The translations under genes were made by a program, and so were the position numbers. Below, in pieces: positions 35,543-44,897 of a stretch of DNA of 64,000 nucleotides (positions are counted from its first letter, which is position 1; each line of letters starts with the position of its first letter). The stretch spans positions 1 to 64,000 of the forward strand of contig NZ_JAGMUO010000015.1 in the NCBI RefSeq assembly GCF_019049325.1, given 5' to 3'. The stretch is from Streptomyces sp. AC512_CC834 (GTDB lineage Bacteria; Actinomycetota; Actinomycetes; Streptomycetales; Streptomycetaceae). The notes under the pieces were generated by a model that saw only the letters and a program-made list of their open reading frames with translations, searched no databases and was not told the origin of the DNA.

Positions 35543-37819
35543 TCAGGCGCGCACCAGCTCGCGGTCCTCGTCGGGATCCGCGTCGGGGTCCGCGCCCCGC
35601 TCGTCGGCCGTGCGCAGCCCCTCGCCCTCGACGTCCACGTTGGGCAGGGCGCGGTCCAGCCACTTCGGCAGCCACCACGCCCGCTTGCCGAGCAGGGCCA
35701 GGACCGCCGGGACGATGGCCATGCGGACGACGAACGCGTCGAAGAAGACGGCGATGGCGAGGCCGAAGCCGATCATCTTGACCATCGACTCGCTGGAGCC
35801 GATGAAGCCCGCGAAGACCGCCATCATGATCACCGCGGCGGCCGTGACGACCCGCGCGCCGTGCTTGAAGCCGGTGACGATCGCCTGGTGGGGCGTCTCG
35901 CCGTGGACGTAGGCCTCCCGCATGCGGGTGACCAGGAAGACCTCGTAGTCCATGGCCAGGCCGAAGACCACGCCGACCATGAAGATCGGCATCATCGACA
36001 TGACCGGGCCGGTCTCCTCGACGCCCATCAGGCCGGACAGCCAGCCCCACTGGAAGACCGCGACGACCGCGCCGAGGGCCGCCATGACGGAGAGCAGGAA
36101 GCCGAGGGCCGCCTTCAGCGGGACCAGGATCGAGCGGAAGACCACGATCAGGAGGAGGAAGGCCAGGCCGACGACCAGGACCAGGTACGGCACCAGCGCG
36201 TCGTTCAACTTCTCGCTGACGTCGATGTTCATCGCCGTCGAGCCGGTCACCAGGGTCTGCGCGCCCGAGTCCGCCTGGATGTCGCCGCCCGCGTCGCGGA
36301 TGGCGTGCACCAGGTCCTCGGTCTGTACGGAGGACGGCTTGGAGTCCGGGATCACGGTGATCGTCGCGGTGTCGCCGCCCTTGTTGGGCGCGGGCGGGGT
36401 CACCGCGACGACGCCGTCGAGGCTCTCGATCTCGTCGGAGACGTCGGTGAAGGCGTCCTTCGGGGCGTCGCTGCCCTTGGCGTCCACCACGACCATCAGG
36501 GGGCCGTTGAAGCCGGGCCCGAAGCCGTCCGACAGCAGGTCGTAGGCGCGGCGCTGGGTCGTGGACGTCGGCTGGGAGCCGTCGTCGGGCAGGCCCAGTT
36601 CCAGCGAGGCCGCGGGGATCGCGGCGGCGCCGAGGCCGATGACGCCCAGGAGGAGGACGGCGAGGGGGCGGCGGACGACGAAGCTCGCCCAGCGGGTGCC
36701 CAGGTTGGCCTTGGGCTGCCCCTGCGGCTTCCCGTGTGCCTCCGGCGTCCCCTGTCCGTCCGTCTTCTCGGTGCCCCTGCGGGAGCGGCCCAGCAGCTTG
36801 CCCTTCGCGCCGGCGGGCTTGACCCTGCGGCCGGCGTAGCCGAGCAGTGCGGGGATCATCGTCAGGGCGATCAGGACCGCGATGGCGACGGTGCCGGCCG
36901 CCGCGATGCCCATCTTGGTGAGCATCGGGATGTTGACGACCGCGAGGCCCACCAGGGCGATGACGACCGTGAGGCCGGCGAAGACGACGGCGGAGCCCGC
37001 GGTGCCGACCGCCCGTCCGGCGGCTTCTTCGCGCTCACGCCCCTCGGCGAGTTCGGCGCGGTAGCGGGAGACGATGAACAGGGCGTAGTCGATGCCGACC
37101 GCGAGGCCGATCATCATCGCCAGGATCGAGGTGGTCGAGCCCAGCTCGAGTGCGCTGGCCAACGCGGTGATCGAGGAGACGCCGATACCCACGCCGATCA
37201 GGGCGGTGAGCAGGGGCAGTCCGGCCGCGACCAGTGATCCGAAGGTGATGACGAGGACGACGGCGGCGACCGCGATGCCGATGACCTCGGTGGCGCCGGT
37301 CTCCGGGACGGCCTGGAGCGCGTCACCGCCCACCTCGACGGTCAGCCCGGCGTCGCGCGCCTGCTGGGCGGCCTCCTCCAGGGCGTCCTTGGTGGACTCC
37401 TCCAGCTCCATGCCGGAGACGTCGTACTTCACCGACGCGTAGGCGATCGTGCCGTTCTCGCTGACGGCGTCGCCCGTGTAGGGGTCGGCGACCGAGGCGA
37501 CCTCGGAGCCGTCCGCGAGCTCGTCGACGGTCTTCTCGACGGTCGCCTTGTTCCCGGCGTCCGTCATCTTCTCGCCGGACGGTGCCTTGAAGACGACGCG
37601 TGCGGTCGCCCCGTCGGCGCTCTGGCCGGGGAAGCGCTGTTCCAGCAGGTCGAAGGCCTTCTGGGCCTCCGTGCCGGGGATGGAGAAGGAGGAGTTGCCG
37701 GCGGGCGGGGCGCTGGCCGCGCCGACGCCGGCGAGCGTCAGCAGGGCCACCCAGATCAGGGCGACGAAATGCCGTCGGCGAAAGGCGAGCCGGCCGAGTT
37801 TGTAGAGGAACGTGGCCAC
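35543..37819 (-). CDS. MMPL family RND-type transporter
   Basis: A 758-residue MMPL membrane protein. It has an N-terminal helix, a first extracellular domain (about 40-175), six helices with MMIGLAVGIDYALFIVSRYRAEL, a cytoplasmic loop (about 345-375), a second helix and extracellular domain (about 400-550), and a second set of helices with VFGLAMDYEVFLVTRMREA. The paired GxxxDY motifs are the proton-relay signatures of MMPL proteins. Such pumps export lipids or hydrophobic drugs. The gene lies 112 bp after a TetR gene on the same strand, its probable regulator. Confidence 0.93.
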   Translation of the reverse strand: MATFLYKLGRLAFRRRHFVALIWVALLTLAGVGAASAPPAGNSSFSIPGTEAQKAFDLLEQRFPGQSADGATARVVFKAPSGEKMTDAGNKATVEKTVDELADGSEVASVADPYTGDAVSENGTIAYASVKYDVSGMELEESTKDALEEAAQQARDAGLTVEVGGDALQAVPETGATEVIGIAVAAVVLVITFGSLVAAGLPLLTALIGVGIGVSSITALASALELGSTTSILAMMIGLAVGIDYALFIVSRYRAELAEGREREEAAGRAVGTAGSAVVFAGLTVVIALVGLAVVNIPMLTKMGIAAAGTVAIAVLIALTMIPALLGYAGRRVKPAGAKGKLLGRSRRGTEKTDGQGTPEAHGKPQGQPKANLGTRWASFVVRRPLAVLLLGVIGLGAAAIPAASLELGLPDDGSQPTSTTQRRAYDLLSDGFGPGFNGPLMVVVDAKGSDAPKDAFTDVSDEIESLDGVVAVTPPAPNKGGDTATITVIPDSKPSSVQTEDLVHAIRDAGGDIQADSGAQTLVTGSTAMNIDVSEKLNDALVPYLVLVVGLAFLLLIVVFRSILVPLKAALGFLLSVMAALGAVVAVFQWGWLSGLMGVEETGPVMSMMPIFMVGVVFGLAMDYEVFLVTRMREAYVHGETPHQAIVTGFKHGARVVTAAAVIMMAVFAGFIGSSESMVKMIGFGLAIAVFFDAFVVRMAIVPAVLALLGKRAWWLPKWLDRALPNVDVEGEGLRTADERGADPDADPDEDRELVRA

Positions 37820-37892
37820 GGGGGCGTACTCCCGGTCAGGTCGTGGGAACTTCGGGGCAGGGGTGATCGGCCCGACGACGTGAGCGGTTACG

Positions 37893-37914
37893 TCAGGTGG
37901 GGCTCAGGTGGGGT
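37893..37914. repeat. 11-bp tandem duplication between TetR and MMPL genes
   Basis: TCAGGTGGGGC followed by TCAGGTGGGGT, adjacent and in tandem, just past the 3' end of the TetR gene. Same 11-bp period as the arrays at 4293-4358 and 58584-58649. Confidence 0.75.
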
Positions 37915-37931
37915 TCAGCTACAGGGACGTG

Positions 37932-38531
37932 TCAGTGGGTGGAGACGCCGAGTGCGGGGAGGATCACGGCGTCGATGTAGGACGTGAGGAAGGCCCGGGT
38001 CGGGGGCTGGTCGTCCAGCAGCGTGCGGGTGGCGAAGCCGCCGACCATCATGTGGACGAGGAAGTCCAGAGCCGGACAGTCCGGTCTGATCTCGTCGCGG
38101 TCGACGGCGCGTTGCAGTACCCGCCGGAACTCGGCCATCTCGGGTTCGATGAGCTGCTCCCGGAACGCCTGTCGCAGGTCCGGGTGCTGGTGGAGGGCCA
38201 TGGCGACGCCGCGCATCAGCGCGGAGTTCTGCTCCATGGTGCAGTCGTCCTCGCGGGCCATCAGTGCGTGCAGGTCGCCGCGGAGCGAGCCGGTGTCGAC
38301 GTCGCCGATCTCGCCGGGCTTGTTGTGCCGCATGGCCTTGACGACCAGCTCGGCCTTGCCGCCCCACTGGCGGTAGAGCGTTGCCTTGCTGGACCGGGTC
38401 CGAGCCGCCACGGCGTCCATGGTCAGGGCGTCGTACCCGACTTCCCGGAGCAGGTCGAGCACGGCCTCGTACAGCTCGGCCTCGCGCTCGGGAGTGATGC
38501 GGCTGCGACGCGCGGTGGTTGCCCCGGTCAT
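37932..38531 (-). CDS. TetR family repressor
   Basis: A 199-residue TetR protein. The N-terminal HTH reads ELYEAVLDLLREVGYDALTMDAVAARTRSSKATLYRQWGGK split over residues 18-57; YRQWGGK is typical of the TetR_C_16-like group next to MMPL pumps. The C-terminal ligand domain (about 75-199) is all helical. The ATG at 38531 follows GAGGAG with 8 nt spacing. Two palindromes of ACGAAAC type lie upstream (38571-38585 and 38618-38632) and are the likely operators. It probably controls itself, the MMPL pump and perhaps the divergent tricorn gene. Confidence 0.92.
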   Translation of the reverse strand: MTGATTARRSRITPEREAELYEAVLDLLREVGYDALTMDAVAARTRSSKATLYRQWGGKAELVVKAMRHNKPGEIGDVDTGSLRGDLHALMAREDDCTMEQNSALMRGVAMALHQHPDLRQAFREQLIEPEMAEFRRVLQRAVDRDEIRPDCPALDFLVHMMVGGFATRTLLDDQPPTRAFLTSYIDAVILPALGVSTH

Positions 38532-38570
38532 CTCGCTCACTCCTCTCCCACTCCAGTCCACTCTGCCAGA

Positions 38571-38585
38571 ACGACACCGTTTCGT
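38571..38585. promoter_or_regulatory. TetR operator candidate 1
   Basis: ACGACACCGTTTCGT, a 15-bp palindrome with one mismatch between arms, 40 bp upstream of the TetR start. Confidence 0.6.
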
Positions 38586-38617
38586 ACATGACGAATATAC
38601 CCCGGTCCACTAGCGAA

Positions 38618-38632
38618 ACGAAACGGTTTCGT
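38618..38632. promoter_or_regulatory. TetR operator candidate 2
   Basis: ACGAAACGGTTTCGT, a perfect 7-1-7 palindrome, 47 bp from candidate 1 and 64 bp upstream of the tricorn start. Confidence 0.65.
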
Positions 38633-38695
38633 ACGTGTCGTGGGTCACGGTTGTCGGTAACGCATAAGTTGCCGGGGTCCGAGCCCCGGCAAAGC

Positions 38696-41600
38696 ATGGG
38701 GCGGGTGAGTTATCTGCGCCTTCCGCACCTCAGTGGCGACCGGCTGTGCTTCGTTGCCGAGGACGACCTCTGGCTCGCCTCCCTCGACGGTCCGGGCCGG
38801 GCCTGGCGGCTCACCGTCGACCGCACCAAGGCCGGCCATCCGCGCTTCTCCCCCGACGGCCGCCACATCGCGTACACCAGTTGGCGCAGTCTGGTGCCGG
38901 AGGTCCACCTCGTGCCGGTGGACGGCGGCCCCGGCCGGCAGCTCACCCACTGGGGCGGCTTCGACACCCGGGTCTGCGGCTGGTCGCCCCCCGATGCCGA
39001 CGGCACCACCGCCGTCCTCGCAGTCGCCTCGCACGGCGAGCCCTTCTCGCACCTCACCTGGGCCTACAAGGTCACCCCCGACGGCGACCCCGGCCGCAAG
39101 CTGCCCTGGGGGCCGGTCACCGACATCCAGGCCGCCGACTTCGAAGGGGAGCGCAGGACCCTCCTCCTCACCGGCACCCCGCCGCACGAACCCGCCGCCT
39201 GGAAGCGCTACCGGGGCGGCGCCACGGGCCGGCTCTGGCTGCACGGCGAGCGGCTCCTGCCCGACCTCGGCGGGCACCTCGCCGCCCCCATGTTCGTCGG
39301 CGACCGGATCGCCTTCCTCTCCGACCACGAGGGCGTGGGCAACCTCTACTCCTGCGCCCACGACGGCTCCGGCCTGCGCCGCCACACCGACCACGACGCC
39401 TGTTACGCCCGCAACGCCGCGAGCGACGGCACCCGGGTGGTGTACCAGTGCGCGGGTGACCTGTGGCTCGTCGACGACCTCGCGCCCGGTTCGGTGCCGC
39501 GCCGGCTGGACGTGCGGCTGAGCGGTCCGCGCGCGGGACGGCGTACGTACCAGGTGCCCGCCGCCCAGCACGTGGGCGGCATCTCGGTCGACGAGACCGG
39601 CCGCGCGAGCGGCGTCGTCGTACGCGGCAGCCTGTACTGGCTCACCCACCGCGACGGCCCGGCCCGCACCCTCGCCGACACCCCGGGCGTCCGCGTGCGG
39701 CTGCCGGAGATGCTCGGGGCCGGCGGGCGGATCGCGTACGTGACGGACGCGGAGGGCGAGGACGCCGTCGAGATCTCCCACCTGCCCCGGGCGACCGGGG
39801 GCCGCGCGGCCCGGCGGCTGGCCTCCGGACGCCTCGGCCGGGTCCTGGAGCTGGTCTCGGACCCGGCGGGCGAGCGACTCGCCGTCGCCTCGCACGACGG
39901 CCGACTGCTGATCCTCGACGTGACGGAGGAGGACACGGAGGTCGCGCTGACGTTGGATGCGGGGGATGCGGGGGATGCGGGAGGTGCGGGGGGCGGGGAG
40001 GACGCGGAGGACGCGGAGGACGCGGAGGATTCGCCGAACCCGGGGAGCGCGGGGAGCGCGGGAGACACGGAGGAATCCCCGAACCCGGGCACCGCGGGAG
40101 GCACGGGAGGCACGGAGGGTTCGCAAGACGCCGGGGGTGCACAGGGCATGGAGGGCCTACGAGGCGCGCTGGCCACGGGGAGTACGGAGGACGCGCCGGG
40201 CGCGGGGAACCCAGCGAGGGCGGGGAGCCCAGCGGGCACAGGGAACCCAGCGGGCGCGGGGAACCCAGCGGGCGCGGGGAACCCAGCGGGCGCGGGGAAC
40301 CCAGCGGGCGCGGGGAACCCGGCAGGCGCGGGGAACCCGGCAGGCGCGGGGAACCCGGCAGGCGCGGGGAACCCAGCGGGGGCGCCGAGCCCGGCGAGGG
40401 CGGCGTCCCCGTCGGACAGCGGCGCGGCGGGGGCCGGCGCGGCCGACGGCGGCGGATCCGAAACGGACGGCCCGCGCGACGGCGCCGCCCCCGGACCGGC
40501 CTCGCGCCGCAGCGCCAGGGCCGACCCGGACGGCGCCCCGGACGACGCCGCGGACGACGCCCCGGACAGCGTCGGCGCGACGAGTGGCGCCGGCGACTCC
40601 GGTACCGCCGCCAAAGGCACCGTCACCGAGCTGATCCGGTCGGTCAACGGGCCCGTGCGCGACCTCGCCTTCTCCCCCGACGGGACCTGGCTCACCTGGT
40701 CGCACCCCGGCATCGGGCGTTCCCTGCGGCAGATCAAGATGGCCCGGATCGACGGACCGGAGGGCACGCTGGTCGTCGACGTCACCAACGGCCGCTTCGA
40801 GGACGAGAACCCGGTGTTCACCCGGGACGGCCGCTACCTCGCCTTCCTGTCCTGGCGCGGTTTCGACCCGGTGTACGACGTGCACACCGGCGACCTGTCC
40901 TTCCCGCTGGGCTGCCGCCCCTACCTCGTGCCGCTGTCCTCCGCGACCCCCTCCCCCTTCGCGCTCAACCCCGAGGGCCGCCCCGCGGCCGGCGGCCTGG
41001 ACCCGCTGGAGGACGAGCCCGGCGAGGGCGGCGCGGTGACCGTCGAGGTGGAGGGGCTGGAGTCCCGGGTGACGCCGTTCCCGGTCACCGCCTCCAAGTA
41101 CTCGGCCCTGTGCCCGGTCGCGGGCGGCGGCCTGGTCTGGCTGCGCTGGCCGATCTCGGGCGCGCTCGGCGAGACCTTCGCCAACCCGGCGGACCCGAGC
41201 GAGCGGCCCACGCTGGAGCACTTCAATCTCGCCAAGGCGAAGAAGTCCGAACTCGTCGACCACCTGGACTGGTTCCGGGTCAGCGGTGACGGCAGCCGGC
41301 TGGTCGTGCTCGACGAGGGCGACCTGCGCGCCGTACCGGCGACGGAGGTCGGCGACGGCGACTCGACCACCTGGATCGACCTGCGGCGCATCCTGCACGC
41401 GGTCGACCCGGCCGCCGAGTGGCGCCAGGCGTACGACGAGGCGGGCCGCCTGATCCGCGCCTACTTCTGGGACCCCGGCATGTGCGGCATCGACTGGGAC
41501 GCGGTACTGGACCAGTACCGCCCGCTGCTCGAACGCGTCGCCACCCCCGACGAGTTCGCCGACCTGCTGCGCGAGGTGCTCGGCGAACTCGGCACCTCGC

Positions 41601-42646
41601 ACGCCTACGTCGCCGCCGCCCGGCGCAACGAGGGCCCGGCGCACTACCAGCGCTGGCAGGGTCTCCTCGGCGCCAACTTCGCCTGCCGGGACGGACGATG
41701 GCTGGTCGGGCGCATCCTGCCCGGCGACTCCTCCGACTCGAAGGCGCGTTCCCCGCTGGCCGGCACGGGCATCCGCGACGGGGCCGTACTGACCCACGTC
41801 GACGGCCGCCCGGTCGATCCGGTGCTGGGCCCGTCTCCGCTGCTGGCGGGCGCGGGCGGTACGACGGTGGAGCTGACCTTCGCGCCGTGCGCGCCGTGCG
41901 AGGGCGGCCCGGGACCGTCCCGCAGGGTCGCCGTCGTACCCCTCGTGGACGAACGGCCGCTCCGCTACCAGGACTGGGTGGCCAAACGCCGCGAGGTCGT
42001 ACGGGAGTTGAGCGGCGGACGCTGCGGCTACCTGCACATCCCCGACATGGGCGGCTCCGGCTGGGCGCAGTTCAACCGCGACCTGCGCATGGAGGTGTCC
42101 CGGCCCGCGCTCATCGTGGACGTGCGCGGCAACGCGGGCGGGCACATCAGCGAACTCGTCGTCGAGACGCTGACCCGCTCCATCCTGGGCTGGGACCTCA
42201 CCCGCGACGCCCAGCCGGTGTCGTACGCCGCCAACGCGCCGCGCGGCCCGGTCGTCGCGGTCGCCGACGAGGCGACGTCCTCCGACGGCGACATGATCAC
42301 GGCCGCGTTCAAGCTGCTGCGCCTCGGCCCGGTGGTCGGGCAGCGCACCTGGGGCGGCGTGGTCGGCATGACCGGCCGGCACCGGCTCGGCGACGGCACG
42401 GTGATCACGGTGCCGATGAACGCGGCCTGGTTCGACGCGTACGGCTGGTCCGTCGAGAACTACGGCGTCGCCCCCGACGTCGAGGCGCTGCGCACCCCGC
42501 TCGACTGGGCCGAGGGCCGCTACCCGGTGCTGGACGAGGCGGTCCGGCTGGCGCTGGAGCTGCTGGAGACCAACCCGCCCGCCACACCGCCCGGTTACGA
42601 CGCCGTACCGGACCGGTCGCGTCCGCCACTGCCGCCCCGGACATGA
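38696..42646 (+). CDS. Tricorn protease homolog with repeat insert
   Basis: A 1316-residue tricorn-type peptidase, longer than the usual 1050-1100. Parts in order: a six-bladed propeller (about 5-300), a seven-bladed propeller region (about 300-700), a C1 helical domain, a PDZ domain (about 990-1065) and a C-terminal serine-peptidase core. Catalytic residues are recognisable: Ser968-His969 in LGTSHAYVAA, the nucleophile in ATSSDGD (Ser1195 or Ser1196) and Glu1254 in VENYGVAP. Residues about 420-638 are a Gly/Ala/Pro/Asp low-complexity insert with GAGNPA repeats inside the second propeller. The ATG at 38696 is used; a GTG at 38705 is an alternative, and neither has a good ribosome site. It trims peptides from the proteasome. 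Confidence 0.92.
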   Translation: MGRVSYLRLPHLSGDRLCFVAEDDLWLASLDGPGRAWRLTVDRTKAGHPRFSPDGRHIAYTSWRSLVPEVHLVPVDGGPGRQLTHWGGFDTRVCGWSPPDADGTTAVLAVASHGEPFSHLTWAYKVTPDGDPGRKLPWGPVTDIQAADFEGERRTLLLTGTPPHEPAAWKRYRGGATGRLWLHGERLLPDLGGHLAAPMFVGDRIAFLSDHEGVGNLYSCAHDGSGLRRHTDHDACYARNAASDGTRVVYQCAGDLWLVDDLAPGSVPRRLDVRLSGPRAGRRTYQVPAAQHVGGISVDETGRASGVVVRGSLYWLTHRDGPARTLADTPGVRVRLPEMLGAGGRIAYVTDAEGEDAVEISHLPRATGGRAARRLASGRLGRVLELVSDPAGERLAVASHDGRLLILDVTEEDTEVALTLDAGDAGDAGGAGGGEDAEDAEDAEDSPNPGSAGSAGDTEESPNPGTAGGTGGTEGSQDAGGAQGMEGLRGALATGSTEDAPGAGNPARAGSPAGTGNPAGAGNPAGAGNPAGAGNPAGAGNPAGAGNPAGAGNPAGAGNPAGAPSPARAASPSDSGAAGAGAADGGGSETDGPRDGAAPGPASRRSARADPDGAPDDAADDAPDSVGATSGAGDSGTAAKGTVTELIRSVNGPVRDLAFSPDGTWLTWSHPGIGRSLRQIKMARIDGPEGTLVVDVTNGRFEDENPVFTRDGRYLAFLSWRGFDPVYDVHTGDLSFPLGCRPYLVPLSSATPSPFALNPEGRPAAGGLDPLEDEPGEGGAVTVEVEGLESRVTPFPVTASKYSALCPVAGGGLVWLRWPISGALGETFANPADPSERPTLEHFNLAKAKKSELVDHLDWFRVSGDGSRLVVLDEGDLRAVPATEVGDGDSTTWIDLRRILHAVDPAAEWRQAYDEAGRLIRAYFWDPGMCGIDWDAVLDQYRPLLERVATPDEFADLLREVLGELGTSHAYVAAARRNEGPAHYQRWQGLLGANFACRDGRWLVGRILPGDSSDSKARSPLAGTGIRDGAVLTHVDGRPVDPVLGPSPLLAGAGGTTVELTFAPCAPCEGGPGPSRRVAVVPLVDERPLRYQDWVAKRREVVRELSGGRCGYLHIPDMGGSGWAQFNRDLRMEVSRPALIVDVRGNAGGHISELVVETLTRSILGWDLTRDAQPVSYAANAPRGPVVAVADEATSSDGDMITAAFKLLRLGPVVGQRTWGGVVGMTGRHRLGDGTVITVPMNAAWFDAYGWSVENYGVAPDVEALRTPLDWAEGRYPVLDEAVRLALELLETNPPATPPGYDAVPDRSRPPLPPRT
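40198..40380 (+). repeat. 18-bp minisatellite encoding GAGNPA repeats
   Basis: About ten tandem 18-mers inside the tricorn gene, the central seven or so almost identical (unit GGGCGCGGGGAACCCAGC), with degenerate copies at both ends. Eight perfect GAGNPA units are encoded. All changes keep the frame, so copy number can vary between strains without breaking the gene. Confidence 0.95.
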
Positions 42647-42691
42647 GAGCCGAAGCACACGAAGCGCACGAAACACACGAAGCATGAGAAA

Positions 42692-42721
42692 GGGCACCCT
42701 CCGTACGAACGGAGGGCGCCC
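42692..42721. terminator. Bidirectional terminator after tricorn
   Basis: A stem of 8 plus 4 bp with one mismatch (42692-42704 with 42709-42721) and a 4-nt loop, flanked by GAAA on the left and CTTC on the right. It sits between the convergent tricorn and small-protein genes. Confidence 0.8.
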
Positions 42722-42745
42722 CTTCAGTGCTTCAGCGGCGGTGCG

Positions 42746-42967
42746 TCACGCGTCGAAGCTGTCCTCGAAGCGCTCGTCCGCGTCCCGGCGGCGCGACGAG
42801 GACGGGTCCCGCTCGTCCGCCTCCCGACGACGCGAGGACGGGTCGGCCTCGTCCTCGTCGCGACGGCGGTCGCGGTTCTGGAACTGGTCCTTGGCCTGCT
42901 CGGCACGCTGCTTGCCCTGCTGCTGCATGCGCTCGGCCTTGTCCTGGAACTGGTCCTTCATACCCAT
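42746..42967 (-). CDS. Small highly charged protein
   Basis: A 73-residue hydrophilic protein with no hydrophobic core. N-terminal MGMKDQFQDKAERMQQQGKQ resembles the amphipathic helix of CsbD-like or stress-related small proteins. The rest is Arg/Asp/Glu/Ser repeats (RRREADERDPSSSRRRDADE) and probably disordered. The ATG at 42967 follows AGGAG by 9 nt; an ATG two codons later is also possible. It is flanked by terminators or gaps, so it is an independent gene. Function unknown. Confidence 0.75.
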   Translation of the reverse strand: MGMKDQFQDKAERMQQQGKQRAEQAKDQFQNRDRRRDEDEADPSSRRREADERDPSSSRRRDADERFEDSFDA

Positions 42968-43053
42968 GTGGGTTCACTCCTGTGGTGATCGGGCCCGACC
43001 GGATCGGCCGGGCTCGATCAGATTCACATGAGCCGTGACCGTGCGCATGTCGA

Positions 43054-43947
43054 TCACTTACGGACCGTAGTCGTGCTGGTCCGGCCCTGTTCGTCGGCCG
43101 CTCCGCCGGCGCCGACCAGGCCGATGCGCAGGCCCTCGAGCCGGTCTCCGAAGCGCCGCATCTCGCGCTGCCCGACGGTGCCGATGACGGCCGGCAGATA
43201 CCCGCGTACGCCCTGCATGCCGCGCAGCCACCACTGCCCGTAGACGTGGGCGGAGCGGCGCTCGACGCCCTCCACGAGCCGGTCGACCGCCGGGCCCAGC
43301 GGATACGTCTTGTTGGACGGCCAGGGCAGCCGCTGCCGCAGTTCGCGCATGACGTCGTCCTGGTCGGCGCCGCGCACCATGTCGGTGTCGGTCCACGACA
43401 GATAGCCCACGCCGACCTTCACGCCGCGGTGGCCGACCTCGCCGCGCAGGCTGTGCGCGTACGCCTCGACGCCGGACTTGGAGGCGCAGTAGGCGGTCAT
43501 CATCGGCGCGGGGGTGATGGCGGCCAGCGACGCGATCTGGAGCAGGTAGCCGCGGCTCTCCAGCAGCGCCGGCAGGAAGGCGCGGGCGGTCACCGCCGAC
43601 CCGATCAGGTTGACCTCGATCACCCGCCGCCAGGACTCGGGGTCGGAGTCGGCGAAGGGGCCACCGCTGGCGACGCCCGCGTTGGCGACGACGATGTCGA
43701 TCCGGCCGAAGCGCTCCTTGACCTCGGCCGCCACCCGGGCCATCGCCTCGTGGTCGGTGACGTCGGCGTGCCAGTGCTCGCTCTCGCTGTGCAACCGGGC
43801 GGAGACCTGCTTGAGTTCGTCCGGCTCCAGGCCGACCAGCGCCACCTTCACCCCGCGCGCGGACAGCTTGCGGGCGAGCAGTTCCCCCACGCCCCGCGCC
43901 GCTCCGGTGACGACGGCGACCCGCCCTTCCAGGCTCACCCTGCTCAT
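43054..43947 (-). CDS. Short-chain dehydrogenase/reductase
   Basis: A 297-residue classical SDR. Cofactor motif TGAARGVG (about 14-21), NAG in VVANAGVASGG, catalytic Ser in IASLAAITPAP, and YxxxK in AYCASKSG are all present. A C-terminal extension (about 225-297) follows the fold. It is third in a three-gene operon after a flavin monooxygenase and an alpha/beta hydrolase; its ATG overlaps the hydrolase stop (ATGA). Substrate unknown, presumably a long-chain or cyclic alcohol/ketone in the same pathway. The gene order equals that of mymA (Rv3083), lipR and Rv3085 in M. tuberculosis. Confidence 0.9.
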   Translation of the reverse strand: MSRVSLEGRVAVVTGAARGVGELLARKLSARGVKVALVGLEPDELKQVSARLHSESEHWHADVTDHEAMARVAAEVKERFGRIDIVVANAGVASGGPFADSDPESWRRVIEVNLIGSAVTARAFLPALLESRGYLLQIASLAAITPAPMMTAYCASKSGVEAYAHSLRGEVGHRGVKVGVGYLSWTDTDMVRGADQDDVMRELRQRLPWPSNKTYPLGPAVDRLVEGVERRSAHVYGQWWLRGMQGVRGYLPAVIGTVGQREMRRFGDRLEGLRIGLVGAGGAADEQGRTSTTTVRK

Positions 43948-44897
43948 GCGCTCTCCTCGGCGTGTACGGCACGTGCGCTGCGTTCGCTGCGTTCGCTGGG
44001 TATGTAGGTGTGGGCGAGGGCCCGTATCTTCCCGGTGACCAGCTCCGGCGCCTCCACCGGCGTCATGTGCCCAAGGCCCGGGAGCTCCGTCAGGCCGACG
44101 CAGTGGGGCAGTTCGGCGGCGAGCGAGCGGGCGTGCACGGGCGGGGTCAGCCGGTCCGCCGTACCGACCACGACCTCCACCGGCATCCGCAACTCCCGTA
44201 CGCCGTGGTCGAGGTCGAGCAGGTCGAGCACGTGCGACCAGCCGCGGCGCACCCGGCGCGGGCAGGCGTGCACGATCCGGGCGCAGGCCTCGACCATGTG
44301 CGGGCCGGAACCGGCGCCCATCGTCCCGTACTTGAGGATGCGGCGCGCGAGGGGCGTGACCGGTCCGAGGGGTGCCCGGGAGCCGAGGATCCGCCGGGTC
44401 AGCCAGGTGCGTACCCGGCCCTCCCCGAGCGGCACCACGGTGGCGGACGCGACGAGCCGCGAACTGCCCGTGCTGCACAGCAGTACGGCCGCCACATGCT
44501 CGAGCACCGCGGGCCGGGCCGCCGCGGCCATCAGGGTCATCCCGCCCATGGAGTGCCCGGCGAACACGGCCCGTTCGCCCGGCGCGAGCGTGGCCGCGAG
44601 GACGGCTTCGAGGTCGTCGGCGAGCGGCTCGGTGCCGTACGCCGGGTTGGCCGGGCTGCGGCCGTGGCCGCGCTGGTCGTAGGCGACGATCCGGTGATCG
44701 GTGGCCAGTTCGCGGATCTGCGCCGCCCAGAAGGCGGTGGAGCAGCACCAGCCGTGCGAGAGGACGACCGCGGGCGCGTTCTCGGGGCCGTGCACCTCGA
44801 CGTGGATGCGAGCGCCGTCGGCGGCGGTGACGGTCAGCTCGTGGGCGGGGACGGGCGGGGCGTACGGCCCGTCGGCGACGTGCAGCAGGCGGCTCAC
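43944..44897 (-). CDS. Alpha/beta hydrolase
   Basis: A 317-residue alpha/beta-hydrolase-fold enzyme. VVLSHGWCCSTAFW is the oxyanion strand, GHSMGGMTLMAAA holds the nucleophile Ser (about 117), GTADRLTPP the acidic residue, and LPGLGHMTPVEAPE the catalytic His. The C-terminal tail has SERSERSAR from a 9-bp duplication. GTG start at 44897 overlaps the monooxygenase stop by 4 bp (GTGA), and its stop overlaps the SDR start. It would hydrolyse esters or lactones made by a Baeyer-Villiger-type oxidation; this link is inference from the operon. Confidence 0.9.
   Translation of the reverse strand: MSRLLHVADGPYAPPVPAHELTVTAADGARIHVEVHGPENAPAVVLSHGWCCSTAFWAAQIRELATDHRIVAYDQRGHGRSPANPAYGTEPLADDLEAVLAATLAPGERAVFAGHSMGGMTLMAAAARPAVLEHVAAVLLCSTGSSRLVASATVVPLGEGRVRTWLTRRILGSRAPLGPVTPLARRILKYGTMGAGSGPHMVEACARIVHACPRRVRRGWSHVLDLLDLDHGVRELRMPVEVVVGTADRLTPPVHARSLAAELPHCVGLTELPGLGHMTPVEAPELVTGKIRALAHTYIPSERSERSARAVHAEESA

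Noticed and set aside
40157..42697. Long minus-strand frame opposite the tricorn gene
   Set aside because: Composition follows the complementary strand of the repeat insert and protease domain; no family motifs.
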